A DNA stretch of 21,952 nucleotides from Desulfobacteraceae bacterium (GTDB lineage Bacteria > Desulfobacterota > Desulfobacteria > Desulfobacterales > UBA11574): assembly GCA_002868985.1 (NCBI GenBank), contig PKTV01000307.1, positions 1-21,952 on the forward strand, in the 5' to 3' direction. The translations under genes and the position numbers were made by a program. The notes below the pieces were generated by a model. It was not told where the DNA came from. It was given only the letters and a program-made list of their open reading frames with translations, and ran no database searches. Every line of letters starts with the position of its first letter. Within the stretch, counting starts at the first letter, position 1. Positions 9,049 to 16,917 of this stretch are shown here, one piece after another.

Positions 9049-9519
9049 ATGGCCGAAAATAGAACACCCATTGTCATCGGCAGCGATCATGCTGCATATG
9101 CTTTGAAAGAAAAAATCAAAGCGTTTCTCATTGAAAGATCCATGGATGTTGAGGATGTCGGCTGCTATAGCGAAGATTCGGTGGACTATCCGGATATAGG
9201 AATCAAACTTGCGTCGATGGTGTCATCGGGAAAATTCGGGCGAGGCATACTCATGTGTGGTACAGGGCTCGGTATGTCCATGGTGGCCAACAAATTTCCT
9301 CATGTCAGGGCGGCGTTGTGTGCCGATATTTTCTCCGCTATCATGAGCAGACGACACAACAACTCCAATATCCTGGTTTTGGGGGGGCGCGTTATCGGGG
9401 ACATTCTTGCCATGGAGATTGTGAAAGTCTGGCTGGAAACTCCTTTTGACGGTGGACGACATCAGCGACGATTGGAAAAGTTCGATCATATAAATCAGGA
9501 TGTTACCAATAAAACATAA
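9049..9519 (+). CDS. rpiB: Ribose-5-phosphate isomerase B
   Basis: This encodes a 156-residue RpiB/LacAB-family isomerase that interconverts ribose 5-phosphate and ribulose 5-phosphate. This feeds the pentose phosphate pathway and also the ribulose 5-phosphate used by RibB in riboflavin synthesis. Visible signatures are GSDHAA at residues 11-16 and MCGTGLGMSM with the probable catalytic Cys70. RRHNNSNILVLGGR and a C-terminal RR..K phosphate-binding region follow. An in-frame ATG exists at 9034, but AGGG at 9038-9041 lies between the two and is correctly spaced (7 nt) for the ATG at 9049. I chose the latter. The length is slightly above the usual 145-150. A repeat element begins 16 nt after the stop. 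Confidence 0.95.
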   Translation: MAENRTPIVIGSDHAAYALKEKIKAFLIERSMDVEDVGCYSEDSVDYPDIGIKLASMVSSGKFGRGILMCGTGLGMSMVANKFPHVRAALCADIFSAIMSRRHNNSNILVLGGRVIGDILAMEIVKVWLETPFDGGRHQRRLEKFDHINQDVTNKT

Positions 9520-9535
9520 CCCGGACAAGCCGGAA

Positions 9536-9663
9536 AAGTTACAAGTGATCTAAAGTTTGAAGTGATCTAAAGTTAAGGAGTCGCTACGCTCCGGTTGTTT
9601 ATATTAAATTGACGGAATTCCACAACTTTAGTCACTTTAGTTCACTTTAGTCACTTCACACTT
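9536..9663. repeat. Foldback element C with internal CTAAAGTGA-type repeats
   Basis: The left arm (9536-9574) contains two direct copies of AAGTGATCTAAAGTT. The right arm (9624-9663) contains the reverse complement with tandem TCACTTTAG units. The arms pair over about 39 bp with a few indels. The centre carries GGAGTCGCTACGCTCC (9577-9592), a small GC-richer hairpin. The element sits between rpiB and glyA and has no coding potential. Confidence 0.75.
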
Positions 9664-9733
9664 GATAAGTTTAGGTTTTTTTGCCACAAAAAACACAAAA
9701 TTTACAACTAAGGAAATAGTAAGGGGTACGTCT

Positions 9734-10996
9734 TTGAACTTCAGACTTATCGAAAAAGTAGATCCCGAAATAGCCCGTGCAATTTCTATGGAGATTGACC
9801 GGCAGACACACACGCTGGAACTTATTGCATCCGAAAATATTGCCAGCCCTGCAGTGATGGCCGTACAGGCAAGTGTTCTAACCAATAAGTATGCCGAGGG
9901 GTATCCTGATAAACGCTATTATGGGGGATGTGAATTTGTTGATGTTGCAGAAAAGCTGGCGGTAGATCGAGTAAAAAAATTATTCAATGCAGCGTATGCC
10001 AATGTTCAGCCCCATTCGGGCTCTCAAGCCAACATGGCCGTGTACTTTGCCTTGTTAGAGCCCGGGGATACGGTTCTTGGGATGAGTTTGTCCCATGGCG
10101 GACACCTTACCCACGGAAGCCCGGTTAATTTTTCAGGGAAACTTTATAATTTTATTCATTATGGCGTAAATGCGGATACCGGCACCATAGACTATGAAGA
10201 ACTGAAACGATTGGCAAATAAGCATCGGCCAAAGCTGATTGTTGCCGGTGCAAGCGCGTATCCTCGTATTATAGATTTTGATACTATTTCGAAAATCGCC
10301 GTGTCGATAAACGCTTATCTGATGGTGGATATGGCCCATATCGCAGGCCTGGTGGCAGCCGGACTTCATCCATCTCCCATACCTTTTTCAGATGTAATAA
10401 CGTCAACAACGCATAAAACCTTAAGAGGGCCTCGCGGTGGCCTGATTTTGGCAAGGACAGATTACAGTACAAGATTGAACAAAGAAATATTTCCCGGTAT
10501 CCAGGGCGGACCACTCATGCATGTTATTGCCGCCAAAGCGGTTGCTTTTAAGGAAGCTTTGAGGGAGTCGTTTAAGACCTACCAGAAAGATACAGTTAAA
10601 AATGCACGGGCTCTTGCCGGCCATCTGATGGACAGCGGTGTCAAGCTCATTTCCGATGGCACCGACAATCATTTGATGATTGTTGATTTGAGGAATCTGA
10701 AAATTACAGGCAAAGATGCTGAAGATGCCTTGGGTCGTGCCGGAATTACCGTCAATAAAAATTCCATACCATTTGATACGCTCAACCCGACACTCACCAG
10801 CGGCATCCGTATCGGGACTCCCGCCATTACCACAAGGGGCATGAAAGCACCGGAGATGGAAACCATTGCAAAACTTATCGTCAATGTGCTTTACAATCAC
10901 ACGGATGATAACATTATTGCGACAACAAAGAAAAAAGTTTTTGAGCTTTGCGAAGCGTTCCCACTGTATTGCAACTGGCAAAAAGAGGTGGGATAA
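9734..10996 (+). CDS. glyA: Serine hydroxymethyltransferase
   Basis: This encodes a 420-residue PLP enzyme that converts serine and tetrahydrofolate to glycine and 5,10-methylene-THF, supplying one-carbon units for thymidylate and purines. The N-terminal TLELIASEN substrate-site segment is present. So is [15 protein letters not shown], and the PLP lysine Lys228 lies in [13 protein letters not shown] (E. coli Lys229). The frame is open upstream to a TTG at 9662. I place the start at the TTG 9734 because AAGGGG (9721-9726) lies 7 nt before it and the resulting N-terminus ([13 protein letters not shown]) fits the family. The extra upstream residues would be atypical. dCMP deaminase follows after a single base, so the two are co-translated. 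Synthesis of dUMP and methylene-THF is thus linked to thymidylate supply. Confidence 0.95.
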   Translation: MNFRLIEKVDPEIARAISMEIDRQTHTLELIASENIASPAVMAVQASVLTNKYAEGYPDKRYYGGCEFVDVAEKLAVDRVKKLFNAAYANVQPHSGSQANMAVYFALLEPGDTVLGMSLSHGGHLTHGSPVNFSGKLYNFIHYGVNADTGTIDYEELKRLANKHRPKLIVAGASAYPRIIDFDTISKIAVSINAYLMVDMAHIAGLVAAGLHPSPIPFSDVITSTTHKTLRGPRGGLILARTDYSTRLNKEIFPGIQGGPLMHVIAAKAVAFKEALRESFKTYQKDTVKNARALAGHLMDSGVKLISDGTDNHLMIVDLRNLKITGKDAEDALGRAGITVNKNSIPFDTLNPTLTSGIRIGTPAITTRGMKAPEMETIAKLIVNVLYNHTDDNIIATTKKKVFELCEAFPLYCNWQKEVG

Positions 10997-10997
10997 A

Positions 10998-11486
10998 ATG
11001 GCTCCGGGAAGCAGCCGTCCATCATGGGAAGCCTATTTTATGGATATTACGTTTCTTGTTGCCAGGCGTTCCACATGTCTTCGACGTGCGGTCGGCGCGA
11101 TTGTCGTAAAAGATAAGAGAATCTTATCGACAGGGTACAATGGTGCACCGACCGGCATTAAACACTGTCTTGAAGCAGGATGCCTGCGGGAGGAACTGAA
11201 TATCGCGTCGGGTAAAAATCATGAGCTCTGCCGCGGGATACATGCTGAGCAGAATGCCATCATTCAGGCCGCCTATCATGGTGTCTCAATAAAGGGTGCA
11301 TCACTTTTCTGCACAAATCTGCCGTGTTCCATATGTGCCAAAATGATTATTAATGCAGGGATAAACAGAATCTGTTATGCATCCGGGTATGCCGATTCCA
11401 TGTCCGAAGAAATGTTGAAGGAAGCGGGGATCGACATTGTAAAGATCGATGCCGGTCCATCTGAGCTATTGTCTGACCAGAAATAA
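10998..11486 (+). CDS. dCMP deaminase (deoxycytidylate deaminase, ComEB-like)
   Basis: This encodes a 162-residue zinc-dependent deaminase of the CMP/dCMP family that makes dUMP for thymidylate synthesis. Zinc ligands and the catalytic Glu are visible: H82-A-E84 and P-C110-S-I-C113. The N-terminal half contains [16 protein letters not shown] and STGYNGAP, both characteristic of dCMP deaminases. Further Cys residues in the GCLRE...CRGIHAE region match the nucleotide-binding insert of the family. The start ATG has GAGGTG (10985-10990) 7 nt upstream, inside the end of glyA. The nrdR gene, the repressor of ribonucleotide reductase genes, follows 61 bp on. The cluster is coherent for deoxynucleotide supply. 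Confidence 0.92.
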   Translation: MAPGSSRPSWEAYFMDITFLVARRSTCLRRAVGAIVVKDKRILSTGYNGAPTGIKHCLEAGCLREELNIASGKNHELCRGIHAEQNAIIQAAYHGVSIKGASLFCTNLPCSICAKMIINAGINRICYASGYADSMSEEMLKEAGIDIVKIDAGPSELLSDQK

Positions 11487-11547
11487 CCATTTATGGACAG
11501 ACACGAGTTAAATATGAAAAATCCGGGATAGTACCAGGGAGGGATTC

Positions 11548-12003
11548 ATGAAGTGTCCATTTTGTGCGGAAATTGACAACAAAGTGATCGACTCTAGATT
11601 GAGTAAAGATGGGAATGTCATCCGGAGACGCAGGGAGTGCATCATATGTAGCAGGCGATTTACCACCTATGAACATATTGAAGAAATTCCTGTTATGATT
11701 GTAAAAAAAGATGGGCGTCGTGAAGTTTTTTCCCGTGAAAAGGTGCGTTCGGGCCTCCAAAAGGCCTGTCAGAAACGAGATATCAGCATTAACGTTATCG
11801 ACGAATTCCTTGATGAACTGGAGCGTGATCTTAGAGAAGCCGGGGAAAAGGAAATATCTTCTAACAAAATCGGTGAAAAGATCATGGTAAAACTTCATGA
11901 AATAGATGATGTCGCGTATGTAAGATTTGCTTCGGTTTACAGGGAATTCAAAGATGTAAACGATTTTGTTTCTGAACTTAAAAAACTTTTAAGCGAGCAT
12001 TAG
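11548..12003 (+). CDS. nrdR: Transcriptional repressor NrdR
   Basis: This encodes a 151-residue NrdR, the nucleotide-sensing repressor of ribonucleotide reductase operons. The N-terminal zinc ribbon has C3-P-F-C6 and C31-I-I-C34. It is followed by the invariant-looking RRRRECIICSRRFTTYE region. The rest (about 49-139) is an ATP-cone domain that binds ATP or dATP. The length is exactly typical. A strong ribosome-binding site, AGGGAGGG (11536-11543), lies 4 nt before the ATG. No ribonucleotide reductase gene is in the window, so its targets lie elsewhere. Its place between dCMP deaminase and the riboflavin genes is a common bacterial arrangement. Confidence 0.97.
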   Translation: MKCPFCAEIDNKVIDSRLSKDGNVIRRRRECIICSRRFTTYEHIEEIPVMIVKKDGRREVFSREKVRSGLQKACQKRDISINVIDEFLDELERDLREAGEKEISSNKIGEKIMVKLHEIDDVAYVRFASVYREFKDVNDFVSELKKLLSEH

Positions 12004-12059
12004 TCAGGATGAATTCGTAACTATTCGGATTCGTCCGGGATTGGGTCATCCGTAGTATT

Positions 12060-13175
12060 TTGACATATACAGAAGATAAACGTTTTATGCAGATGGCACT
12101 TGATCTTGCCAAAAAAGGGGAGGGCTTCACTTCGCCCAATCCCATGGTGGGTGCCGTCATTGTTAAAGACCAAAAGATTGTCGGAAAGGGATATCATCAA
12201 GCTGCCGGAGAAGCTCATGCTGAAGTCAATGCCATTGACGATGCCGGAGCTTTGGCGCAAAACGCAACCCTTTATGTTACACTTGAGCCGTGCAATCATA
12301 CGGGGCGTACACCTCCTTGTACCGAAAAGGTTGTCGCTTCCGGTATCCGGCGGGTTGTCGCTGCAATGAATGATCCAAATCCCGGTGTAAAGGGTGGAGG
12401 GTTAGACTATTTAAAAAATTGCGGTATCAGTATCACAGTGGGGGTTTGTGAAAAACAGGCAAAAAGACTCAATGAAATTTTTATAAAACACGTCAGAACA
12501 AAACGTCCTTTTACCATTGTTAAATGCGCAGCCACTCTAGACGGTCGCATTGCAACAAAAACAGGCGATTCCAGATGGGTTACCGGCGAAGAATCAAGGC
12601 AGTTTGTCCACCAACTCCGGCATGCTGTGGATGCCATCATGGTGGGTATAAACACAGTAGAAAAAGATAACCCCAGTTTGACCACTCGGTTGACGACTCG
12701 TCAAAAAAAATTAAAACAACTGGATCCAACCAGGATTATTCTCGACACGCACCTTCGAATTTCTGAAAAAGCTAAACTCTTGCAGCTACATTCGGATTCT
12801 GATACGATCCTGATCACCGGTCCTTTGGTTTCAAGTGATAAAAAGACCGGATTGGAAAAGAAAGGTGTCAGAATTATTGAATCGCCGGTAATAGATGGTC
12901 TGATTGATCTCGACCGGCTTATGGATCTCTTGGGATCTCTGGGCATCACCAGCCTCCTTATCGAAGGTGGGGGGCGGGTTTTCGCTTCAGCCCTATCCGC
13001 CGGAATCGTTGATAAGGTCCTATTTTTCTATGCGCCTAAAATTCTGGGAGGAGATGACGGCATTCCCATCTGTAAAGGTCCTGGTGTGGATTTAATGGAT
13101 AATTGTATTCTGGTTAAAGATATTCGTGTCAGGCGATTCGGCGATGATATAATGGTCGAAGGATATATTACCTGA
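12060..13175 (+). CDS. ribD: Bifunctional riboflavin deaminase/reductase RibD
   Basis: This encodes a 371-residue fusion enzyme for the second and third steps of riboflavin synthesis from GTP. The N-terminal deaminase domain (about 1-145) has TSPNPMVGAVIV, the zinc/catalytic set H53-A-E55 and Cys78 and Cys87 in EPCNHTGRTPPC. The C-terminal NADPH reductase domain (about 148-371) has CAATLDGRIATKTGDSRWVTG and VDAIMVGINTV. The start is TTG 12060. The only downstream ATGs (12087, 12093) would remove conserved N-terminal helix residues, and a TAA closes the frame at 12018-12020. No Shine-Dalgarno sequence is evident, so the exact start is less sure than the gene. The TGA stop overlaps the left end of a foldback repeat. 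Confidence 0.95.
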   Translation: MTYTEDKRFMQMALDLAKKGEGFTSPNPMVGAVIVKDQKIVGKGYHQAAGEAHAEVNAIDDAGALAQNATLYVTLEPCNHTGRTPPCTEKVVASGIRRVVAAMNDPNPGVKGGGLDYLKNCGISITVGVCEKQAKRLNEIFIKHVRTKRPFTIVKCAATLDGRIATKTGDSRWVTGEESRQFVHQLRHAVDAIMVGINTVEKDNPSLTTRLTTRQKKLKQLDPTRIILDTHLRISEKAKLLQLHSDSDTILITGPLVSSDKKTGLEKKGVRIIESPVIDGLIDLDRLMDLLGSLGITSLLIEGGGRVFASALSAGIVDKVLFFYAPKILGGDDGIPICKGPGVDLMDNCILVKDIRVRRFGDDIMVEGYIT

Positions 13176-13294
13176 ATCTTGCACAAGCCGGAGGCTTTCA
13201 TCTGCTGCGTTATTAAGGGCTCGCAATAGCGGACTATGGCTTCGTCCTTAAGTGCCTTGCATATGAAAACCTCCAACTCGTGCAAAGTCCAGGT
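13170..13294. repeat. Foldback element D (125 bp)
   Basis: Two 32-nt arms (13170-13201 and 13263-13294) are inverted copies matching at 25 of 32 positions. The outermost bases are ACCTG and CAGGT. All seven mismatches are transitions. An inner TTAAGG (13213-13218) pairs with CCTTAA (13246-13251). The ribD stop codon TGA (13173-13175) lies in the left terminus. There is no T-tract and no ORF. Confidence 0.85.
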
Positions 13295-13409
13295 ATAAAA
13301 CTCAAGTTTAATCAAGTTTAAGACCCTTAAATTTCAGCAACGCCGATACAGCGGGGCAGGTCGATAAAATTTTTTAAGGTAAAATCAACATTTCAACAGG
13401 TTTTTTCTT

Positions 13410-13428
13410 GATTGTTCAACTAACAATC
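13410..13428 (+). promoter_or_regulatory. Perfect 7-bp stem-loop upstream of ribE
   Basis: GATTGTT (13410-13416) and AACAATC (13422-13428) pair perfectly around the loop CAACT. The hairpin ends 23 nt before the ribE ATG. It has no following T-run long enough for a terminator, and no Shine-Dalgarno sequence is visible near ribE. It could affect ribE translation, but this is only an inference. Confidence 0.4.
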
Positions 13429-13451
13429 TTGAATTGACAATTTTATGACTT

Positions 13452-14114
13452 ATGTTTACAGGCATCATAGAAGGTTTCGGAACCATTCGTGAAGTTCGGC
13501 CGGAAGGTCAGGGAAAACGCATGACCGTTGATGCGGATTTTTTTCTTGAACAGACCAAGATTGGAGACAGTATTTGTGTCAGCGGTGCCTGTTTGACGGT
13601 GGTTATGATCGACGATAAACGTTTTACGGTCGACGTTTCACCTGAAACGCTTGCGAAGACGACCTTTAAAAGTGCCAAGATCGGCGATCGTGTAAACCTT
13701 GAAAGGGCCCTTCGCCTTTCTGACCGTATCGATGGTCACCTCGTTTCAGGTCATATCGATGGAATTGGAACCGTCACGCTCAAACAAAATATAGGAAACG
13801 CGATTATTGTCTCATTTAAAGTGCCGGAATTCATTTCATATTATATGATTCAAAAGGGGTCTGTTGCAGTGGATGGTATCAGCCTGACCATTAATAATTG
13901 TGGCCACGACAGTTTTGATATCAGCATCATCCCCCATACGGCAAAATTGACGACCATCGGCTTAAAAAAGGCCGGAGATCTTGTCAACATAGAGACAGAT
14001 ATGATAGGAAAATACGTTGAGCGTTTTGTCGGGGGCAAACGCCATGATGAAAAGAAAAAAGGAGCTGGAAACTCAATAAACATGGAGTTTCTTGCGAAGA
14101 GCGGTTTTGTTTAA
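13452..14114 (+). CDS. ribE: Riboflavin synthase, alpha subunit
   Basis: This encodes a 220-residue riboflavin synthase that dismutates two 6,7-dimethyl-8-ribityllumazine molecules to riboflavin. The protein starts with MFTGIIEGFGTI, the diagnostic N-terminus. It consists of two homologous lumazine-binding barrels, about 1-96 and 97-200. The second repeat is recognisable in HLVSGHIDGIGTV and KGSVAVDGISLTI, matching SGACLTV in the first. The length is slightly over the usual 195-215 because of a C-terminal tail. The ATG is preceded by an AT-rich stretch without a recognisable Shine-Dalgarno sequence. It is separated from ribD by 276 bp holding element D and a small hairpin, although the genes clearly belong to one pathway cluster. 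Confidence 0.96.
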   Translation: MFTGIIEGFGTIREVRPEGQGKRMTVDADFFLEQTKIGDSICVSGACLTVVMIDDKRFTVDVSPETLAKTTFKSAKIGDRVNLERALRLSDRIDGHLVSGHIDGIGTVTLKQNIGNAIIVSFKVPEFISYYMIQKGSVAVDGISLTINNCGHDSFDISIIPHTAKLTTIGLKKAGDLVNIETDMIGKYVERFVGGKRHDEKKKGAGNSINMEFLAKSGFV

Positions 14115-14237
14115 TTTGCGCATTACAATTAAATAGGCTCTATCTGTTTTAGCATCCCCCCCTGCCGAAACAAACACGGCGGGCGCGTGAGACAAAAATA
14201 ATACCGGTTTGCCCGGGTCAGGAGATCATAGATATAA

Positions 14238-15452
14238 ATGCCACTAATAACCATTGATGAAGCAATTAAAGACATAAAAGCCGGACGTATGGTCATTCTC
14301 GTTGATGATGAAGATCGTGAAAATGAGGGCGACCTTACCATGGCTGCCGAAGCGGTTACACCTGAGGCCATTAATTTTATGGCCAAACATGGAAGGGGGT
14401 TGATTTGCCTGTCCATGACCGGAGAAAAAATCGATTCCCTCAACCTTCCGTTGATGGTCGAGCACAACACCTCTTCGTTTCAAACCGGTTTTACGGTTTC
14501 CATCGAAGCCCGGTGTGGCGTAACCACCGGCATTTCTGCAGCGGATCGTGCCACAACAATTCTTACGGCTGTAGCGGACGATGCCCAACCCACCGATCTT
14601 GTTAGACCCGGTCATGTATTTCCTTTGCGCGGCAGGAATGGCGGTGTGATGGTGCGTGCCGGACAGACAGAAGGGTCCATCGATCTGTCACGTCTAGCCG
14701 GTTTAAAACCGGCAGGAGTAATATGTGAAGTCATGGATGAAGACGGCTCCATGGCCAGAATGCCGGCGCTTGAAGAGTTCAGTGAAAAGCATGGTATCGG
14801 CATATGCACCATCGCCGACCTTATAGAATACCGGATGCGTAAGGAGTCATTCGTGAGAAGATCGGCGGAAACCATTATTCCCACTTCAATTGCAGGAGAA
14901 TTCAAAGCCGTTGTGTATGAAAATGATGTGGATGATTTATTGCATATCGCTTTGGTTAAGGGGAAAATTGATCCTGAAAAAGCGGTTCTTGTCAGAGTTC
15001 ACTCTGAGTGTCTCACAGGGGATATTTTCGGTTCTCTTCGATGTGACTGCGGTGATCAGTTGCAGACGGCAATGGAAATGATCGACCAGGAGGGCGCCGG
15101 AGTGCTTCTTTATATTCGGCAAGAGGGACGCGGTATCGGGCTTGTTAATAAAATAAAAGCCTATGCGCTTCAGGACCAGGGCCTCGATACGGTTGAGGCG
15201 AATGAGAGACTTGGATTCCAGCCAGACCTCAGAAATTACGGAATTGGTGCGCAAATTCTGGTGGATCTTGGCGTGAAGAATATGAGGCTCCTAACCAATA
15301 ATCCCAAGAAAATGGTCGGGCTTGATGGGTATGGCCTCAGGATTGTTGAGCAGATGGAAATCGAAACAGAACCCAATGAATACAATCGGCGGTATTTAAA
15401 GTGTAAACAACTTAAAATGGGACACCTGTTAAATATCGATACTGTGTCGTAG
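14238..15452 (+). CDS. ribBA: Bifunctional DHBP synthase / GTP cyclohydrolase II RibBA
   Basis: This encodes a 404-residue fusion providing both precursors of riboflavin. The N-terminal DHBP synthase domain (about 1-205) converts ribulose 5-phosphate to 3,4-dihydroxy-2-butanone 4-phosphate and has [10 protein letters not shown] at 23-32 and the HGRGLIC segment. The C-terminal GTP cyclohydrolase II domain (about 206-404) has zinc ligands C258, C269 and C271 in the [21 protein letters not shown] region. It also has RQEGRGIGL at 294-302. Both halves look intact. A possible ribosome-binding site AGGAGAT (14220-14226) is 11 nt from the ATG, slightly long. The 123 bp before it show no riboswitch I can recognise. 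Confidence 0.97.
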   Translation: MPLITIDEAIKDIKAGRMVILVDDEDRENEGDLTMAAEAVTPEAINFMAKHGRGLICLSMTGEKIDSLNLPLMVEHNTSSFQTGFTVSIEARCGVTTGISAADRATTILTAVADDAQPTDLVRPGHVFPLRGRNGGVMVRAGQTEGSIDLSRLAGLKPAGVICEVMDEDGSMARMPALEEFSEKHGIGICTIADLIEYRMRKESFVRRSAETIIPTSIAGEFKAVVYENDVDDLLHIALVKGKIDPEKAVLVRVHSECLTGDIFGSLRCDCGDQLQTAMEMIDQEGAGVLLYIRQEGRGIGLVNKIKAYALQDQGLDTVEANERLGFQPDLRNYGIGAQILVDLGVKNMRLLTNNPKKMVGLDGYGLRIVEQMEIETEPNEYNRRYLKCKQLKMGHLLNIDTVS

Positions 15453-15486
15453 CAATTAAACCAGAAAGAGGAAAGAGGATAAGGGA

Positions 15487-15558
15487 AACCACGGATGAAC
15501 ACGAATAAACACGAATTAAAATAAAAATATTTATGTTCATTTGCGTCCATTTGCGGTT
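15487..15558. repeat. Foldback element E, CACGGATGAACACGAAT-type repeat
   Basis: The left arm at 15487-15517 begins AACCACGGATGAACACGAA. The right arm at 15529-15558 is its inverted relative, matching 21 of 30 positions with every mismatch a transition. The spacer is about 11 bp and AT-only. I recall repeats of the type CACGGATGAACACGAAT as common intergenic elements in several anaerobe genomes, but cannot check that here. The element lies 35 bp after the ribBA stop. Confidence 0.7.
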
Positions 15559-15630
15559 ATCTATTTTCTAATTCCTAATTACCGCCGGTATCTTGCCAGA
15601 TTCAGGTAGCGAAAACAGGAGGAAAGTTAT

Positions 15631-16104
15631 ATGCCAAAAATTATTGAAGCCAAACTTCTTGCTGAGGGTAAAAAATTTGCGCTTGTTGTCAGCCGTTTTA
15701 ATGACTTTATCACCGAAAGACTTCTTGAAGGGGCTTTGGACGGACTGTTAAGATCCGGGGCCAGGGACGAGGATATTGAAGTCGTCAGGGTCCCCGGTGC
15801 TTTTGAAATACCATTGATGGCAAAAAAGATGGCTTCAACGGCTCGATATCATGCCGTTATCTGTCTGGGAGCTGTCATCAGAGGTGCCACCCCGCACTTT
15901 GATTATGTCAGCGCCGAGGTTACCAAAGGCATTGGCATGGTCAGTTTGGAATCTGGAATTCCGGTCATATTCGGCATTGTAACCACGGACACCATAGAAC
16001 AGGCCATTGAACGGGCCGGAACAAAAGCCGGTAATAAGGGATGGAGTGCGGCAATATCCGCCATAGAAATGGCAAATTTGATTGAGGTTGTCGACCAGGC
16101 GTAA
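15631..16104 (+). CDS. ribH: 6,7-dimethyl-8-ribityllumazine synthase
   Basis: This encodes a 157-residue lumazine synthase that condenses 5-amino-6-ribitylaminouracil with DHBP. Signatures include [29 protein letters not shown] and [14 protein letters not shown] with the catalytic-site His89. A C-terminal NKGWSAA phosphate-binding segment is also present. The length is typical of the icosahedral/pentameric enzyme. AGGAGGAAAG at 15617-15626 is a strong ribosome-binding site just before the ATG. nusB starts 2 nt after the stop, the common ribH-nusB pairing. Confidence 0.97.
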   Translation: MPKIIEAKLLAEGKKFALVVSRFNDFITERLLEGALDGLLRSGARDEDIEVVRVPGAFEIPLMAKKMASTARYHAVICLGAVIRGATPHFDYVSAEVTKGIGMVSLESGIPVIFGIVTTDTIEQAIERAGTKAGNKGWSAAISAIEMANLIEVVDQA

Positions 16105-16106
16105 CC

Positions 16107-16559
16107 ATGGGAAACCGTCGCAAGTCCCGAGAACTTGCCATGCAGGCGCTCTTTTATATGGATATGAACCAGAACGACTCTAATGAGTTGCTGGGACGTT
16201 TCTGCCTTAATTTTACCTCTTCAAAAAAGGCCCACCCCTTTTTTCTAAAGCTTGTAAAAGGCGTAATTCAAGCAAAACCCGAGATTGATTCAATCATTGA
16301 GACCTATTCCGATAATTGGAAAATAAACCGAATGGGCTGCGTGGACAGAAATGTTATGAGAATCGCGGTGTATGAACTGCTTTACTGTCAGGACATTCCA
16401 TCAAAAGTGTCTATCAATGAGGCCATTGACGTGGGGAAAAAATTTGGCACCGAAGAATCCGGTGCTTTTATCAATGGAATCCTCGACAGTATACATATAG
16501 CCCTTAAAAAAAAGAAAATTAAAATAAAGGCAGATATACAAATAAACGGAACCGATTAA
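16107..16559 (+). CDS. nusB: Transcription antitermination factor NusB
   Basis: This encodes a 150-residue NusB, which with NusE/S10 binds boxA RNA and supports antitermination of rRNA operons. The N-terminus RKSRELAMQALFYMDMNQ is characteristic. The second helical half contains RMGCVDRNVMRIAVYELLYC and SINEAIDVGKKFGTEESGAFINGILD, both conserved NusB blocks. The tail is lysine-rich and somewhat longer than average. The gene starts 2 nt after ribH and ends 3 nt before the next ORF, so it is embedded in one transcript. Confidence 0.96.
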   Translation: MGNRRKSRELAMQALFYMDMNQNDSNELLGRFCLNFTSSKKAHPFFLKLVKGVIQAKPEIDSIIETYSDNWKINRMGCVDRNVMRIAVYELLYCQDIPSKVSINEAIDVGKKFGTEESGAFINGILDSIHIALKKKKIKIKADIQINGTD

Positions 16560-16562
16560 ACA

Positions 16563-16826
16563 ATGGATGAAAACATAGATCAGCTTGAGCGAAGATGCCC
16601 CAGACTGGGTGGCCCTGTTTTATTTGCCTATTGCAAAACGAGCAGTGATGACCATTCCGTTTGCTGGAAAATCTTTGATTGCTGGTGGGAATGCTTTGAT
16701 GTGGTGGGATATTTAAAAAAAATCCTTCCGGAGGATAAGTTTAAAAAACTTTCAAATTCTAAGCCGAAACAGAAAATCGTCAGTCTTGTAGAACTCGTTG
16801 AACAGGCAAAAAAGAGAGTTTCGTGA
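16563..16826 (+). CDS. Small cysteine-rich protein of unknown function
   Basis: This encodes an 87-residue acidic-then-basic protein that I cannot assign to a named function. Five cysteines lie in the first half: C12 (CPRLGG), C24 (FAYCK), C34, C40 and C44 (the CWKIFDCWWECFDV region). The C-P-R-L-G and C-W-W patterns remind me of short conserved proteins in Desulfobacterota, probably a metal- or iron-sulfur-binding fold, but this is memory, not a search. The C-terminal half is charged and probably helical. The ATG is 3 nt after the nusB stop, so the gene is likely co-expressed with ribH-nusB. No signal peptide or membrane segment is present. Confidence 0.75.
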   Translation: MDENIDQLERRCPRLGGPVLFAYCKTSSDDHSVCWKIFDCWWECFDVVGYLKKILPEDKFKKLSNSKPKQKIVSLVELVEQAKKRVS

Positions 16827-16917
16827 ATGGTGCTTGTGATCTTATTAGTAGGGGTTCACTTTGGCCTTTTCAAATCCATTTGTTTCAGAGGACTATGCTA
16901 TTACTAAGGAGGATATT

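Noticed and set aside
9662..9733. N-terminal extension of glyA from TTG 9662
   Set aside because: AAGGGG is correctly placed for TTG 9734 and the extension does not resemble SHMT N-termini.
10421..10981. 186-codon open frame antisense to glyA
   Set aside because: It is a shadow of the conserved SHMT coding strand and its translation is not protein-like.
13434..13439. TTGACA as a -35 box for ribE
   Set aside because: With 17-bp spacing the -10 would fall past the ATG at 13452, so it cannot drive ribE normally.
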